From Aquatica leii (lineage: Eukaryota; Arthropoda; Insecta; Coleoptera; Lampyridae): a stretch of DNA of 64,000 nt. Where the stretch lies: positions 6,820,001 through 6,884,000 of the forward strand of contig CM069432.1 in the NCBI GenBank assembly GCA_035610365.1, written 5' to 3'. Made by a program: the position numbers and the translations under genes. The notes beneath the pieces were generated by a model. That model was not told where the DNA came from. It did not search any database and worked only from the letters and a program-made list of their open reading frames with translations. Of this stretch, positions 42,893-53,820 are shown in pieces; the stretch's first letter is position 1, and the number at the start of each line of letters is the position of its first letter.

Positions 42893-43165
42893 TTGTTATA
42901 TTTGTTTCATACTTTTTATTCGTGTTACTTAGTGCCTCCAAAAATGCATCGAACGCGGTCAGACAATTTGTGCCCCGTGTTTAGTGTTTCTGAAGAATTT
43001 AAAGACAATGTGCTACCGACATATGCGGAAGTTATGAGATATTATTTGTATGTACGACAAGAATTTTTAACTGTGAGAGCCTGGTTTAAAAGATGTGTGT
43101 TCGCGTTCGTCACTAATAAAGGATCTGAAATGTTTGTGGGGAAAAAAGTTCAATTAGTACTGTAA
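42893..43165 (+). CDS. Unknown 90-codon ORF, possibly an N-terminal exon or TE remnant
   Basis: The frame opens at ATG 42893, but a more natural start is the Met of MHRTRSDNLCPVF (42944). It continues VSEEFKDNVLPTYAEVMRYY, then LYVRQEFLTVRAWFKRCVFA and ends VQLVL with TAA. The LPTYAEVMRYYLYVRQE text feels like a repeated insect ORF I cannot name. It lies about 110 bp before the PLE-C coding region on the same strand, but shows no Penelope features. It may be a separate insertion or a host gene fragment. Confidence 0.3.
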   Translation: MLYLFHTFYSCYLVPPKMHRTRSDNLCPVFSVSEEFKDNVLPTYAEVMRYYLYVRQEFLTVRAWFKRCVFAFVTNKGSEMFVGKKVQLVL

Positions 43166-43276
43166 CGGACCAACAAATATTAGAAAAAACGGAAAATTAA
43201 GCTTTTCGTTTTATTTAGAAAATCAGCAGAGAAAACACCCTTCGATATTTCGTTATGTAAATGTAAAGACTTCGTC

Positions 43277-43700
43277 TTGAGTGAAGAATCTGTCTTTCTC
43301 TTTACTCAAGACGAAGGACTACCAATGGGATCATCTCTATCACCAGTAGTCGCTAACATATACATGAACTGGTTTGAATCTCAGGCCATAGAGAAATCAA
43401 AATTCAAACCCAAAACATGGCTTAGATATGTTGACGATACCTTCATAATTTGGAACCACAGTAATCGGCAACTAGACCTTTTTCTACAACATCTGAACAA
43501 CATCAAACCATCCATCAAATTCACTATGGAAAAGGAAAAGGAGAACTCACTTCCTTTTTTAGACGTTTACGTAACAAAGAACAAGGAATTTTAGAAACGA
43601 CTGTCTACAGGAAACCGACACACACCGGTCGATATCTCGATTTTGAATCCAACCATTCCACATCTACGTAGAGGGGAGTAGTAAAATCTCTAATCGACAG
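43277..43700 (+). pseudogene. PLE-C reverse transcriptase, C-terminal half
   Basis: The open frame reads FTQDEGLPMGSSLSPVVANI, then FKPKTWLRYVDDTFIIWNHS with the catalytic YVDD (about 43429-43440), and IKPSIKFTMEKEKENSLPFL before DVYVTKNK. A one-base shift then gives TTVYRKPTHTGRYLDFESNH, a hallmark of Penelope RTs. The element RNA would be copied by this enzyme; the fingers are absent in this copy. Confidence 0.88.
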
Positions 43701-43710
43701 AGCGTACAGG

Positions 43711-44349
43711 TTGTGCAACACAGAGAAAGGGCTACGAGAAGAAATCTTAAACATTAGAAACGATCTAAGGCAAAATGGTTATCCAGAAAAGATTGTAGGA
43801 GAGCTTTTACAGAAAAAGCAATTGAACACCATGGAACAACCTAAAACAGAAGAACTGCCCAATTCACTCGCTGAGCATCCCATATGTCAAAGGTTTATCA
43901 GAATTAATAAAACGTATAAGGAAAAGCTACAAATCTTAAATACAGTGTTCAAATCATCGACCACCATTAGGAGTATAATTTCCAACACAAAGCCACAAAC
44001 AAGTCGAGATTCCCAAAACTGTATTTACTAAGTTTCATGTGAATGTGGCAAATCATGCGTGGGAGAAACCAAAAGACCACTTGACATCAGACTGAAAGAA
44101 CATCAGACGCGCACACAGAGAGGAGAGACTTCTAAGTCCGGCATCGCGCAACATTCGTGGAATAACCAACATCGAATGAAATGGTCGGAAGCAAAAATCA
44201 TACATAGAGAGGAACTTTGGTACAAACGGAAATTTAAAGAAGCGGCATTCATCAACAACAACAAAGAAATTTTCAGCCAGCCAAGTGTCGAGATAAGCAA
44301 CATATGGAAACCACTAATCGAACCTCTAAAACAACTTAAACTTCACTAA
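43711..44349 (+). pseudogene. PLE-C linker and GIY-YIG endonuclease
   Basis: 43711-44031 encodes a Lys/Glu-rich linker ending TSRDSQNCIY, then a stop (TAA, 44029-44031). The same frame continues VSCECGKSCVGETKRPLDIR and LKEHQTRTQRGE, the YIG-like half (CVGET), conserved Arg and His, then SGIAQHSWNNQHRMKW and EAAFINNNKEIFSQPSVEIS with TAA at 44347-44349. The endonuclease nicks target DNA. Only the single stop in the linker separates it from RT. Confidence 0.85.
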
Positions 44350-44462
44350 GTAATTTTGTTAATTAATCTGTTACGCTAAGTTGATTTTGTACGCTTGAAC
44401 GCTTCATCGAACGTGTCTTTAGTATATAAGCTCCAGTAGTTTCTAAGTTTGTTAGTATTCAC

Positions 44463-44497
44463 CTGATGACGATTGCAGATACCACAGAAATCGAAAC
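44463..44497 (+). ncRNA. Hammerhead-ribozyme-like motif, PLE-C
   Basis: CTGATGA, extra C, stem GATT/AATC, GAAAC. AGTATTCAC just before and GTGTATATT just after can pair at eight of nine positions (one G-U). It lies about 115 bp past the endonuclease stop. Confidence 0.6.
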
Positions 44498-44570
44498 GTT
44501 GTGTATATTCATTTCAAAATAATAAACAATGAAAGTTCAGCAGAATGTTATTACTTCGCAACTTTTCTAT

Positions 44571-47500
44571 ACATAAGCTATTAAACTGAAGAAAAAAATT
44601 TTTTTTCATGTCTTTTCACTCCAACCTACTGTACATCTATTGATTGGCAAAAATTGTTGTCATATGCCTTCCGTGTTGGGAAACAGCACCTTAGGTGAGT
44701 GTTGGGATTGACCCCAACTGAACGACCAATCATAATAACGAATAAAAAATAAAAAGCAATTCTGTAAAACAGTTGAAGACTTGTAATTACTGGATGGTAA
44801 AATTAAATGGTAGATAACACTTTTACGTTATTTGCTGTTAGAAAAATTCTTAACGCGAGATCTTTAAGTCAATAGGTCAAAACGTGTTGTGATTCACCCT
44901 GTTTAACGTTTTTTTTTAATATATCCACTTAATATTTTGCTAACTTGCACTAAATAGAATATCTTAAAATCCTCATTAAAAATGCATCCAATAGTAAAAA
45001 AAACAATTTTTGCAATTTTCCAAAGGTTTTTTTTAATTGTTTTTGCACAGTTTTGGTTTGATCAATATTATTGCATACATTTTTTTTTATTTCTTATTTT
45101 TTTACAGTAAATAAAATAAGTTTAATATTTGTCAATAAAATGACTATAACAGTAAAATTCTAAAAAGCCTTAGAGTTAAGTAAAAGCTTAATATGCCTTT
45201 TTCGAACCACTTAACAGAAGTTAATTAATACTAAATAGTGTTACTTTTTTTAATAATGAAATGCTTATAACGTTATTATTTTCGAACGAGTAATTTTTTC
45301 ACGTTCACTGATCACCCCAATGATGACGTACCCCTAACAATAGTTTATGTGCACTGTACGATCCAGTTTCAACGTTACGTACTTTATTATTTGTGTTTAC
45401 ATTTGGCTCAAAATATGAATAAGTACGTACCTTCTTACTTAATTTTTTTAATTAAATTTTGCATTTAAAATTTGAATTGTAAACAGAACGGCTACTAATA
45501 ATTAATAACAATTTTTATATATATACACATACGTTTTGATTTTAAGTTTATCGATTTCTTTGGTATGGCGAAGTCTATTAAAAAAGTGTTAAAAAAGCCG
45601 CTTACGTTGGTAACTATTATTAAAGAACAGTTATATGTTACACAAAAAATTCAACTACTCAACAAAACTAAGTTCTTATGTAAAAAATATTTTATTGCTC
45701 ATCGCCTTTGTATAGATTTTGCATCGTTTATTTTAAATTTAGTTGGATTGTTCCCTTTCTTTTGGTAAAATTCACGCATTGGTCATCTTACACGCAAACT
45801 GCAAAGTAGACAGATGTGAATTTAAATACTCAACGAAACTTTTTAAAATCGTGACCTATCTACTTGTTTTATGACGCAAATTGAGTGAAAAATCAATCGA
45901 TGCTTGTACGAAGAATTGCTGAGCATTTAAAACTACTTACTACTGTAAGTCAAATCCTTAATATCCGTTTTGGGAATATTTTTGTTTTTGATTTATCTTG
46001 AGTAAACTGGGAACACTGTCGAGCTGTGACCATCTTCGACTCCAATATGTCATAACGGAACTTCGTTTATAAACTTTCTACCAACGCATCAGTACTAAAC
46101 TCAACATTAATTTCAAAATCATAAAAATTGAAAGTTTAGCACACGTCGTGTTTCAGTATTTAATGTAATCAACTTAGCCTTATTTGTGATACCACGGCGG
46201 TATGCTTATGTTTTTTTAATCACATTTTACTCGCGATCGTAAGTACGACGGCTGAGTAAACGTTTTTTTGTTATCACAAGTAGTTGATATCTTATTTAAC
46301 GTTGAGATTATTTAAGCTTGATTAGTTGTGTGCCATTCTTTTCAATTTATATAAATTTCATATTGTTAACGTTCAAATTTAATATTATAAATTTTTCTAC
46401 TTTAATTATTTGATTGTAATATGTGTTGCCTAACTCGAAAGTTTAGTATACTTCTAATGGGATTTGTTACTGTGATATTGCATGTACAAATATTTTGCAG
46501 ACGTCGATGTTAAAACAAAATTACTTCTTGTTACTTACATCGTATTCTATTTTATTCCTTTTAGTTCTGTCAAGTGTGAACAAGCACCTGAAGTCTCTAT
46601 TTCTGGCGTTTTTTAAATCAATTATCATTGACATATCAAAGATATTAGTTGCTTTACCCACACCACTCTCTGATATCAGAGCTGCTGTAGCTTTTTTTGC
46701 TGTGAGTTAAATTTACAAGTAATTGATCGTACCTCACCCAAGTGCACGTAACAAAATATACAAGTAACTATAAATAGAATCACAAAAAAAAAGAAACTGA
46801 ATATAAAAACTCAAACATTTCTAAACTGACAGAAACTACTCCATGCTCGAGTCCATATTGATACGTACCTAGGCTAGATGTAGCAAAGATCTCACGCAAA
46901 TAGAATTAACTTACAATGTAATTATCACTGGACTAGTAAATTACTTAAAACAAACCAAGTTTCTGAAAAAGCGTATGCTCTTGAATAAGCATTAATTAAA
47001 CAACTCATTATATAGTCTTCGAGTGCTCAACGCTAGCAAAAAAAAAATATATAACAGTAGCCGCGCCTAATGATTTTTTTTACAAACTAGAACCTGTCGT
47101 TAAAACTTATAAAAATACGGCACTGTGGAAAAACGATTCGGGAAATTACTGAAGAAATTACATAAAAATTGTAATTTATAAAACAGAAATGTTAAGTGGC
47201 ACTAGATTTTTTTATATGTATTATTTAAATCGTCTAAATAAAAAATTATACATATGCAGATACACATAACTTATATATTTTGTAATCGTATCTAGATACA
47301 TATAAATAGATAAAAATATAAATCTAGATTAATTTATCTATATTAATTTATATAGATAATTTACAACAATGCTGATTGATAAAAAAATTTCAACATAAAA
47401 CAAAAAAAAACGAAATAACGTTGCACATTTTTGTATCTTAATACGTCACTGGTACGCGGACGCCATTGCTCGAAGTAAGTAATTTTATTTTATTTAATTT

Positions 47501-48469
47501 TTTAGTATCGTTATTACTATTACGATTTTAACCCATTCAGTTGCTATAATTAATTTGGGATTGATGACTTCAGGGGTTTTCCTCAATTTGAATTTCGAAC
47601 AGCTGGTAATACCTGTGAAGTATCATTTAGCGATGTGGCTTACTTGTCCTACGCTACTACGTCTTATTTGTATTGTCTTTTTTGTAACTGTGTTGCGTAA
47701 TTTATCTAATTTTATATTATCTACTAAACCTTAATTGTTATTAATTTTGTTATGTGTTAATAATAAAAAATTCTCAACTACCGCTGGTCTGTTTTAAGGT
47801 CATCATTAAACATTTACTTTCAGTTGAATTTATAATTCAGCTTTTAGCTGCTTGCAAATTTGTGTATTATAAGTTACGTTGATTTGTACTATTCTAATAC
47901 CTTAGTAATTTATCGAATGTAAGCTTACACTCCTCCAAATTATCGAGAGCAATATTACGGCAGTAACAATTTTTGCCAGCTACTGTACTAAGGAACGAGA
48001 AGTCTTTAGTTTTATATTAAATGAATGATCAGATCACGCTAGACGAGAACTAAAGCGTTGTTTGCGACTGCATCTAAGTGTTGTATATTTTGTTGTTGGT
48101 TCTTTCATTGATGATTGTTTGCTTTTATTCTACTTCTTGGACAGTGGGTTCGTATGCGCACTTGGAGTCTCCGAGCCAAAGATTTTTCTAGTACAACAGA
48201 ATGGCGTCTACTTTTTTCTTTTTCTATTACAGTATTAGCAAGCACGCCCACTCACCGACATCGCAGCTAGCCGTGGTGACGTAATAGTTATTAACAGGAC
48301 CCGTTTTAACAAAAAGGTTGCTAACAATATTTTAAATATTGGTCGTGTAATATGAAATAAGTAGAATTTAATGGAAACTTTATTTTTTTTTTAAGTAAAA
48401 TATTATTTTTAATAGAAATACGCACGCTCGATATCATACATTTAAGACTTTTTATTGGATGTTTATTTA
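44571..48469. other. AT-rich intergenic stretch without recognisable gene
   Basis: I see no sustained coding with family resemblance. Short frames at 45565-45768 (+) and 46495-46710 (+) have no recognisable content. 47220-47360 is dense in TATA/ATCTA text. Confidence 0.45.
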
Positions 48470-48945
48470 GTCCACTGCCGCAGAATCGGACAGGCCTAGA
48501 GTTAATAAAGCCTTAAAAGGCAGCTTTGATAGCTTCGTCAGAATTGCATTTTAAAACTATTAGAAGTTATCAAAATTCTAAAAAAAATGGTAGTCAGTGA
48601 GGGTTAAGTCGGGCAAATATAGTGTATGACGAAAAGCTTCCAATTGCAACTGCTGTAGCTTAGCCAAGGCAACTTGTGCGGCCGTCCGTTGTCGTACAAC
48701 AATAGCGAAATGTTTTGATTAATAAATCATGACTACTTATTCGCTAATTACATTATTATTTCGTCCAGTTGTCGACAGTAGACATCGGCCGTCATCAGTT
48801 TGCTAGGTTTCATAAAGCTGTGATGAATGACACCTGAGATGGACCAAACACTTCTTATAAGTTTTTTTGTGCAATGGTTTGGTGCAACGTCTGGTATTAT
48901 CGTAAATCATCTATTTTTCATCACAGGTAATTGTTATTGTGCCGA
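48470..48945 (-). pseudogene. mariner-type transposase relic
   Basis: Not visible as a long frame because of stops, but the minus strand reads KLIRSVWSISGVIHHSFMKP, SKLMTADVYCRQLDEIIM, then TTDGRTSCLG in one frame and LQQLQLEAFRHTLYLPDLTL with TDYHFF in the next. This is the mariner core order (W..GV.....L, T...Y..QL, the NARPH region, and PYSPDL.P.DYHLF). The tail NSDEAIKAAF follows near 48545. TIRs were not found. It lies at the downstream edge of gypsy-3's LTR-like region. Confidence 0.7.
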
Positions 48946-49190
48946 CACAAGACACAACAAAGAAACATAGCTTTCCGAGACTAATGTAACAAAAATCAAA
49001 ATTCAAGCTTATATAGGCTTGCTGTATTTATTAAGGTATCAAAAACAAAACAACGTCGCGATCGAAGAACTATAGTCGGATGAATATGGCAGTTATTTAT
49101 ATAGAAACACAATGACAGAAATGCGTTTCACATCTATATCCTCAAAGCTGAACTTGTATATTGTGGTTATCGCCAGCAAACGGAGCTAGA
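48946..49190 (-). other. LTR-like 3' flank of the gypsy element
   Basis: Minus strand, just past pol: TATAAATAA near 49095, AATAAA near 49030 and TATATAAGC near 49015 resemble LTR promoter and poly(A) signals. The second LTR could not be matched, so the assignment is tentative. Confidence 0.35.
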
Positions 49191-50000
49191 TGATCGACGT
49201 GGACCACTTTTGGCTTACTTCTTGGTGGTTTTTGGATGCGATATATAACGTCATTAATACGCTGCACGACTTCATATGGGCCCTCTCATTGCCTTTTCAG
49301 CTTCGGCGACAAACCACGTTTTTTTTGGAGTTATACAACCAGACAATGTCGCCAAGTTGAAACCCACTATTTTGTGCCTTGACGTCATATCTAGTCTTCA
49401 TCCTGTCGCTGGAAATTTGTGTGTTTTTATGGGCCTCCTCATGTACTTCGTTTAGCCTCTTGGTCAGCTTGCTAACGTAATCTTTGCCAGCAACTTTGTC
49501 TTCGTGTTTGGCCTGTGTTCTCGTGAACGGATGATCGGTATGCCATTAAGAAAAGGTGCAAGTACTGATCTCAGTCTCTTTGGTGTTCGGACACTACTTT
49601 GGCTAAGTATTTTCCCATTGTCTGATTCATCCGTTGAACTATGCCATCAGATTAAGGATGGAGAGGCGCCGTCCGAGTTTTATTAATTCCCAACAGTCGG
49701 CAAACTTCTTGAAATAGCCCAGACTCAAAGTTACGGCTTTGATCGGAGTGTAATTCCAACGGAACTCCAGACCAGCAGAAAAACTATTTTACTAATACAT
49801 CTGCGACTGTAGCTGGGTATGGCGTAAGCTTCCGTCCATTTTGTGAAATAATCCATGGCCACCAGGATGTATTTATTTCCCAAATCGGATTCTGGGAACG
49901 GCCCTACGATGTTAATCGCTACTCTTTCCAAAGGGCTTCTTACGTTGTAATGCTTCATGGGTGCTTTGCGCTTTTTCGCTGGACCATTTCCTGATGCGCA
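49190..50000 (-). pseudogene. gypsy integrase core and C-terminus
   Basis: MKHYNVRSPLERVAINIVGP is followed by KYILVAMDYFTKWTEAYAIP, carrying the core Asp residues, then NFESGLFQEVCRLLGINKTR and a DG-containing block, YLHLFLMAYRSSVHENTG and the C-terminal INDVIYRIQKPPRSKPKVVH. Stops and shifts occur at about 49731 and 49600-49400. It would integrate cDNA. Confidence 0.8.
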
Positions 50001-50015
50001 GGCGCACTTACGGCA

Positions 50016-50396
50016 TCATTTCATGACGTCCTCTTTGCAGTTCATCCAGGAGAATTTTTCTCGCATTTTACCCAATGTCTTCTCAATGCCAAAGTGTCCT
50101 CCTGATGTCCTATCCTGTAGATGCTTCAACACTTCTGACACCCGGCTCTTTGGCACTACCAACTGTAGTCTGTTTTCCGTGCCCTCGACACTTTCTAGGA
50201 ATTGCTTAAGAAGACCGTCTTCTAGTATCAAAGAGTCATACTGCGCCAAGTACGCTTTGATGTTTTTGCCCAAAGCACTTAATTCTTCCCAGGTTGGTCG
50301 TCGGCCGTTTTCTTTCCAGTCCAAGAGTAGTCTTATTTCAGGTTCGTTTTCTTGTTCGCGACGTAACTGCTCAGGTTCCCACTCATCATCAACCAT
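50016..50396 (-). pseudogene. gypsy integrase N-terminal linker and zinc-binding region
   Basis: An open 126-codon frame: EWEPEQLRREQENEPEIRLL, DWKENGRRPTWEELSALGKN, LQLVVPKSRVSEVLKHLQDR and GGHFGIEKTLGKMREKFSWM with the His pair of the HHCC finger. The Cys pair lies just past 50016 after a shift. It aligns with 1490-1700 of the plus element. Confidence 0.82.
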
Positions 50397-50479
50397 AGCA
50401 GTTCTGCGGAGGCATTCGACTTTTTCTTCAAGTCGCGAACAATGCTTTCAGTCCGCTACTGTTCTCAGTAAAAATTTTC

Positions 50480-50757
50480 GTCCATACAAATATTTGTAGA
50501 AATGTTCGATTAACTTGACGACTGCTAATCGCTCCCTCCAAGTCACGCAATCATTCCTTTCTGGCCTGGACAAAACCCTGCAAAAGGACCGCGCTTACGG
50601 CCAGATTGCTTACGTCAGTATACAAAACAACTTTTTCATCTTTTTTTGGATAACTCAAAATCGGCAAAGTGACTAGGGCCTGTTTTAGTTGATGGAAAGA
50701 ATTTTTGCAGTTTTTCTTCCATCTAAATTCTGCTCTTGCTTTCTTCAATTTCGTCAA
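50480..50757 (-). pseudogene. gypsy RNase H domain
   Basis: NSFHQLKQALVTLPILSYPK leads to VVLYTDVSNLAVSAVLLQG; the usual catalytic Asp is in YTD. The rest, after a frame change at 50550, reaches about 50480. It follows the RT directly. Confidence 0.75.
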
Positions 50758-51335
50758 AGGTTTGGCAATATGGCAAATCCGAATACAAATCGTCTACAAT
50801 TGGCGCACAGCCCAAGGAAACTTCGGATCTGATGTTTTTCGATTGGTCTTGTACTGCTCGGATTTTGTCTGGGTCAGCCTTTACTCCATTTCTAGATACG
50901 ACGTGGCCAAGGTATTGCACTTCTTTCTTAAATATGTGACACTTCTTTGAGCTCAGTTTGAGGTTTGTCCCACGTAGTCGCTGGAACACTTCTTTTAAAT
51001 TATTCAAGTGTTCTTCAAACGACCTTCCAACTACGATCACGTCATCTAGGTAAACTAAGCACGTCTTCCAAGACAGTCCGCGCGTTGATCCATCCTTTCT
51101 TCTTTACGAGTACCACCAGGGATGCCCATAGGCTACTTGAAGGTTCAATCACGCCTTCTCTTTCCATATCCGTAATTATTTGTTCGGCTTCTTCTCTTTT
51201 TGTCAAAGGAAGTCTGCGTGGATGTTGTCGTATCGGCTGAGTGTCTCCGGTATTAATTTTATGTTTCACCACGTTAGTTCTTTCTTTGGAACCACTCTCC
51301 AGCGCAAACACATCTTGATGTTGTTGAATCAACAC
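50723..51335 (-). pseudogene. gypsy reverse transcriptase with internal deletion
   Basis: 51335-51042 gives VVKHKINTGDTQPIRQHPRR, REGVIEPSSSLWASLVVLVK, the RT N-terminus. It then jumps to VYLDDVIVVGRSFEEHL-type text: 51040-50723 begins with IVVGRSFEEHLNNLKEVFQR, LKLSSKKCHIFKKEVQYLGH and ADPDKIRAVQD. Around 150 residues of palm between the two are missing, including the first catalytic Asp; the DD box lies at the deletion edge near 51040-51050 (YLDDVI). Confidence 0.8.
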
Positions 51336-51443
51336 TTTAACTTTAGCCAGCTGGTCTTAACTGAGGTTTTAGCATTTGATGGTAAGAATGTCTAACAGAT
51401 GGTGTGGACTTTTTTTCGGCGACGTATCTTCATTAGACTTCGC

Positions 51444-52172
51444 TCATCTCACTATTTGAGATACTGGCGTGCATTGGCCTACCACGGTCTTCTTTTTCAA
51501 CGTTACAGTATCTGAGTTGATGTTTAAGATCCTTACTGGCATCGTGTTTTTCACTCGTGCTAAAGTTCTGCCAAGGAGTAATCTCTTTTCAATAAAGTCG
51601 CCTTCCATTGGTTGAATCGCGCGTATGTAACCTTCCCGGAGATTTCCATCCAGGCATACCGTCACCACACTTTCAGTCCTTTCAGGCAGAGTCACGTCTT
51701 CACTCAATAAGACTCGAACGGCTGCGTTCTCTGACCATTGAAAGGAAATTTCTTCATTATCGATCTTCAGGATATCGTTCTTTATATCCAAATGGAGCCC
51801 ATACTTCTTTATAACGTCCATTCCCATGATAGCTTCTTTCGTGATATCGGCTACCAGTACTTGATGATCGAGTACTCCATTTCACAAACCAATGGTTACT
51901 TTGACTTGTCCGTGAGTAGGTATTTCTTCGCCCGTCGCCGTTCAAAATCGTACTATTACTGGTGATATCTTCTTGTTTTCCAATAACATGTCAACACGAA
52001 TGAAGGTTCTCGTCGCTCCCGTGTCAATCAGTAACTGAACACTTTTTCCATTGATCTTACCATCGAGATTAATGCTATGCAATTGCTCCATCGGCAATGC
52101 CATTTGAATTTTAATCTCCGAAGCCTGACTAGATGAAATTACTTTTTGTCTCTTTTGATCGCTTCGCTTCAA
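51444..52172 (-). pseudogene. gypsy aspartic protease and linker
   Basis: The frame at 52172-51942 contains QLLIDTGATRTFIRVDMLLE; DTGA is the catalytic loop. The next frame (51827-51444) begins MGMDVIKKYGLHLDIKNDIL, the hydrophobic end of the protease, followed by a beta-rich region up to QCTPVS. A frameshift at about 51950-51830 separates the parts. It would cleave the polyprotein. Confidence 0.82.
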
Positions 52173-52345
52173 AATTTCGAGCGCTCTGCTTGTCCTTTTC
52201 TTAGGTTTAGTACGATGCTTTCCAGTATTTGCGCGGGTACCTCTGCATCATAGCATAGTCTATGACCGTCTCATTACGATGCTTGTTTTGCTGCTTCAAA
52301 CTCCAAAGCATGCACCAAAGCGTCATTCAATGTATTCGGTCGAGC
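52173..52345 (-). pseudogene. gypsy Gag C-terminal remnant
   Basis: RLARPNTLNDALVHALEFEA then AKQAS, the end of the Gag capsid-like region, followed by a short basic stretch to the protease. No zinc knuckle survives. Confidence 0.6.
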
Positions 52346-53102
52346 TAACCGGAGAGTCTGCTGCGTTACTATTTATTTAAACACTAACGTTTGTTTACAT
52401 TAAAGTCACGTACAAGGTTATACTATGTTCATTTATCTGACACGCGTTAATCACTGATTTATTTAAACTTGAATAATCTTCTTAACACTGCCGTCTTCGA
52501 ATTACGGAAATAACTGACTTACGATTTGTTTGTACCGTATTTATACGTTTCTGCAAACATTCGAGAAGTCTCTACATTATTTCGTGAACGTTCTAGACGT
52601 TGATAAAAAGTACTTGCAACGTTCTCGAAATTTACAAAAACTTTGCGAAATGTTTCAATATATTAAATTATTTCTTGAACCTTCAAATTTCCTTTTTTGA
52701 AAAAAATGCACTACTTGGCACCACAAACTTAAGCATTTCATGTGATTCCATAGAGTCTGTGATTTTTTCCGTAAAAATAACATTCTTAAACTTTAATATG
52801 CAATTTGAATTTTTCAAATATCTCAATTTGTTCAAAAGTTATGAATTTTTTGGTTAATGCTTGATTTTTGGGAGGTAGGTGTGTTTATGACAAATAATAA
52901 AATATTCGTTTAAATTTTTTTGCAATGTTCATGGTGTGCCTTTAAAGTAGAAGTATTTAAAAGTGTTTAGGAATTTTATCAGATTTTTTCATTGCAAATT
53001 ACGTGTTCTAACATGCCTCGGGTCTATAATAGACGTGACTACAAAATAACTAATCCAAATTTTGTGTGTAGTTTATAAAAATAATAATTTAAATAGTTTT
53101 AG

Positions 53103-53136
<34 letters not shown>

Positions 53137-53575
53137 ACAGATTTCAAATTACATGTGTACGAATACTGAACAGTAGGCAAGCGTAAAATATTTGACAAAT
53201 AATATTCTTAATATTCAAATGCGTCATACTTTACATAGTTATATTTTAAGATATTTATCTTGTTATTATTTTTGTTCTTTATTTTATTTACACACCAGAT
53301 TTTATCGGTACACGCCTTTTAAATATAATATAATAACCAGCGATACGCTAAATAAATAATACTTCTACCGTGACAGGTGAAGTTAGATTAAGATAAAGTA
53401 AGCCAAAATGGATTAGAATTAGAACACACATGATGGATTAAATTTATACGCATAATTTTTATGCACGTTTTGTCTGAAACATTAACTGTGAGGCAAAATA
53501 AAAATAAAGCAAACTTTTAAACATCCTGCATAGTCCTCTAGAATTTTATTGTCTATAATATGTTCCAGTGGGTAA
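52346..53575. other. Gap: possible decayed LTR, then AT-rich DNA
   Basis: 52370-52640 has GAACGTTCTAGACG-type text shared with 905-960 and may be LTR. The rest has no recognisable gene apart from the CA repeat. Confidence 0.35.
53106..53135. repeat. (CA)n microsatellite
   Basis: About 14 CA units ending in CCCACAG. Confidence 0.95.
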
Positions 53576-53599
53576 TTATTGGAAGAATGCAAAACTTAC

Positions 53600-53820
53600 C
53601 TTTGTTTTTGATCCACCGATAGACCCAGGTCGAATAGATCCAGTTTCATAAAAACGCGTCAAAATCTTTGATACACAACCATGTGACACCAATAATTGTC
53701 TTGATATGTCACAGGGACGTACTCCCAACAATGCTAATTCGACTATTCGTCTTCTGACACAATCGGGTAAAGGGCGCCCATTAACAAATACACCGCCCAA
53801 TTGGTTTACACCCGCTTGTC
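53600..53820 (-). CDS. Poxn: Pox neuro (paired-domain transcription factor), internal exon
   Basis: The 221-nt exon encodes the N-terminal (PAI) half of a paired domain, intact with no stop: [60 protein letters not shown] and [13 protein letters not shown]. The [30 protein letters not shown] and KTK residues point to Pox neuro rather than Pox meso, paired/gooseberry or eyeless. The acceptor TTTTTACAG sits just above 53820, and a consensus donor GTAAGT follows at 53599-53594. Two bases at the 5' end complete a split Gly codon (the expected TGQAG), so a short first exon lies upstream on the minus strand, at coordinates above 53820 or outside. The next exon (rest of the paired domain) should lie below 53600; I did not find it, so the intron may be filled with the gypsy and mariner insertions. 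Poxn specifies sensory-organ identity in flies. Confidence 0.93.

Larger units (their letters stand above)
43277..44570 (+). mobile_element. Penelope-like element PLE-C, 5'-truncated
   Basis: A third, less AT-biased Penelope family: RT C-terminal half (43277-43700), linker, GIY-YIG endonuclease (44030-44349), and a 3' tail with a hammerhead-like motif, ending about 44570. The N-terminal half of RT is missing. Breaks are few: a frameshift at about 43590, one stop at 43672-43674 and one at 44029-44031. Confidence 0.88.
49190..52345 (-). mobile_element. Ty3/gypsy LTR retrotransposon, same lineage as 963-2600
   Basis: Minus strand order: gag C-terminus (52345-52173), protease (52172-51444), RT (51335-50723), RNase H (50757-50480), integrase zinc finger (50396-50016), integrase core (50000-49500) and C-terminus (49500-49190). 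It is the most complete gypsy copy here, missing most of gag. A large part of the RT palm is deleted. GAACGTTC-rich sequence beyond 52350 may be the 5' LTR. Confidence 0.88.

Noticed and set aside
45565..45768. 67-codon plus-strand frame beginning MAKSIKKVLKKP
   Set aside because: Low-complexity Lys/Leu-rich text in AT-rich DNA; no homologue recognised.
46495..46710. 71-codon plus-strand frame and its antisense
   Set aside because: The hydrophobic plus translation has no support. The antisense reads somewhat better (SESGVGKATNISLMSM) but has no recognisable domain, start or splice context.
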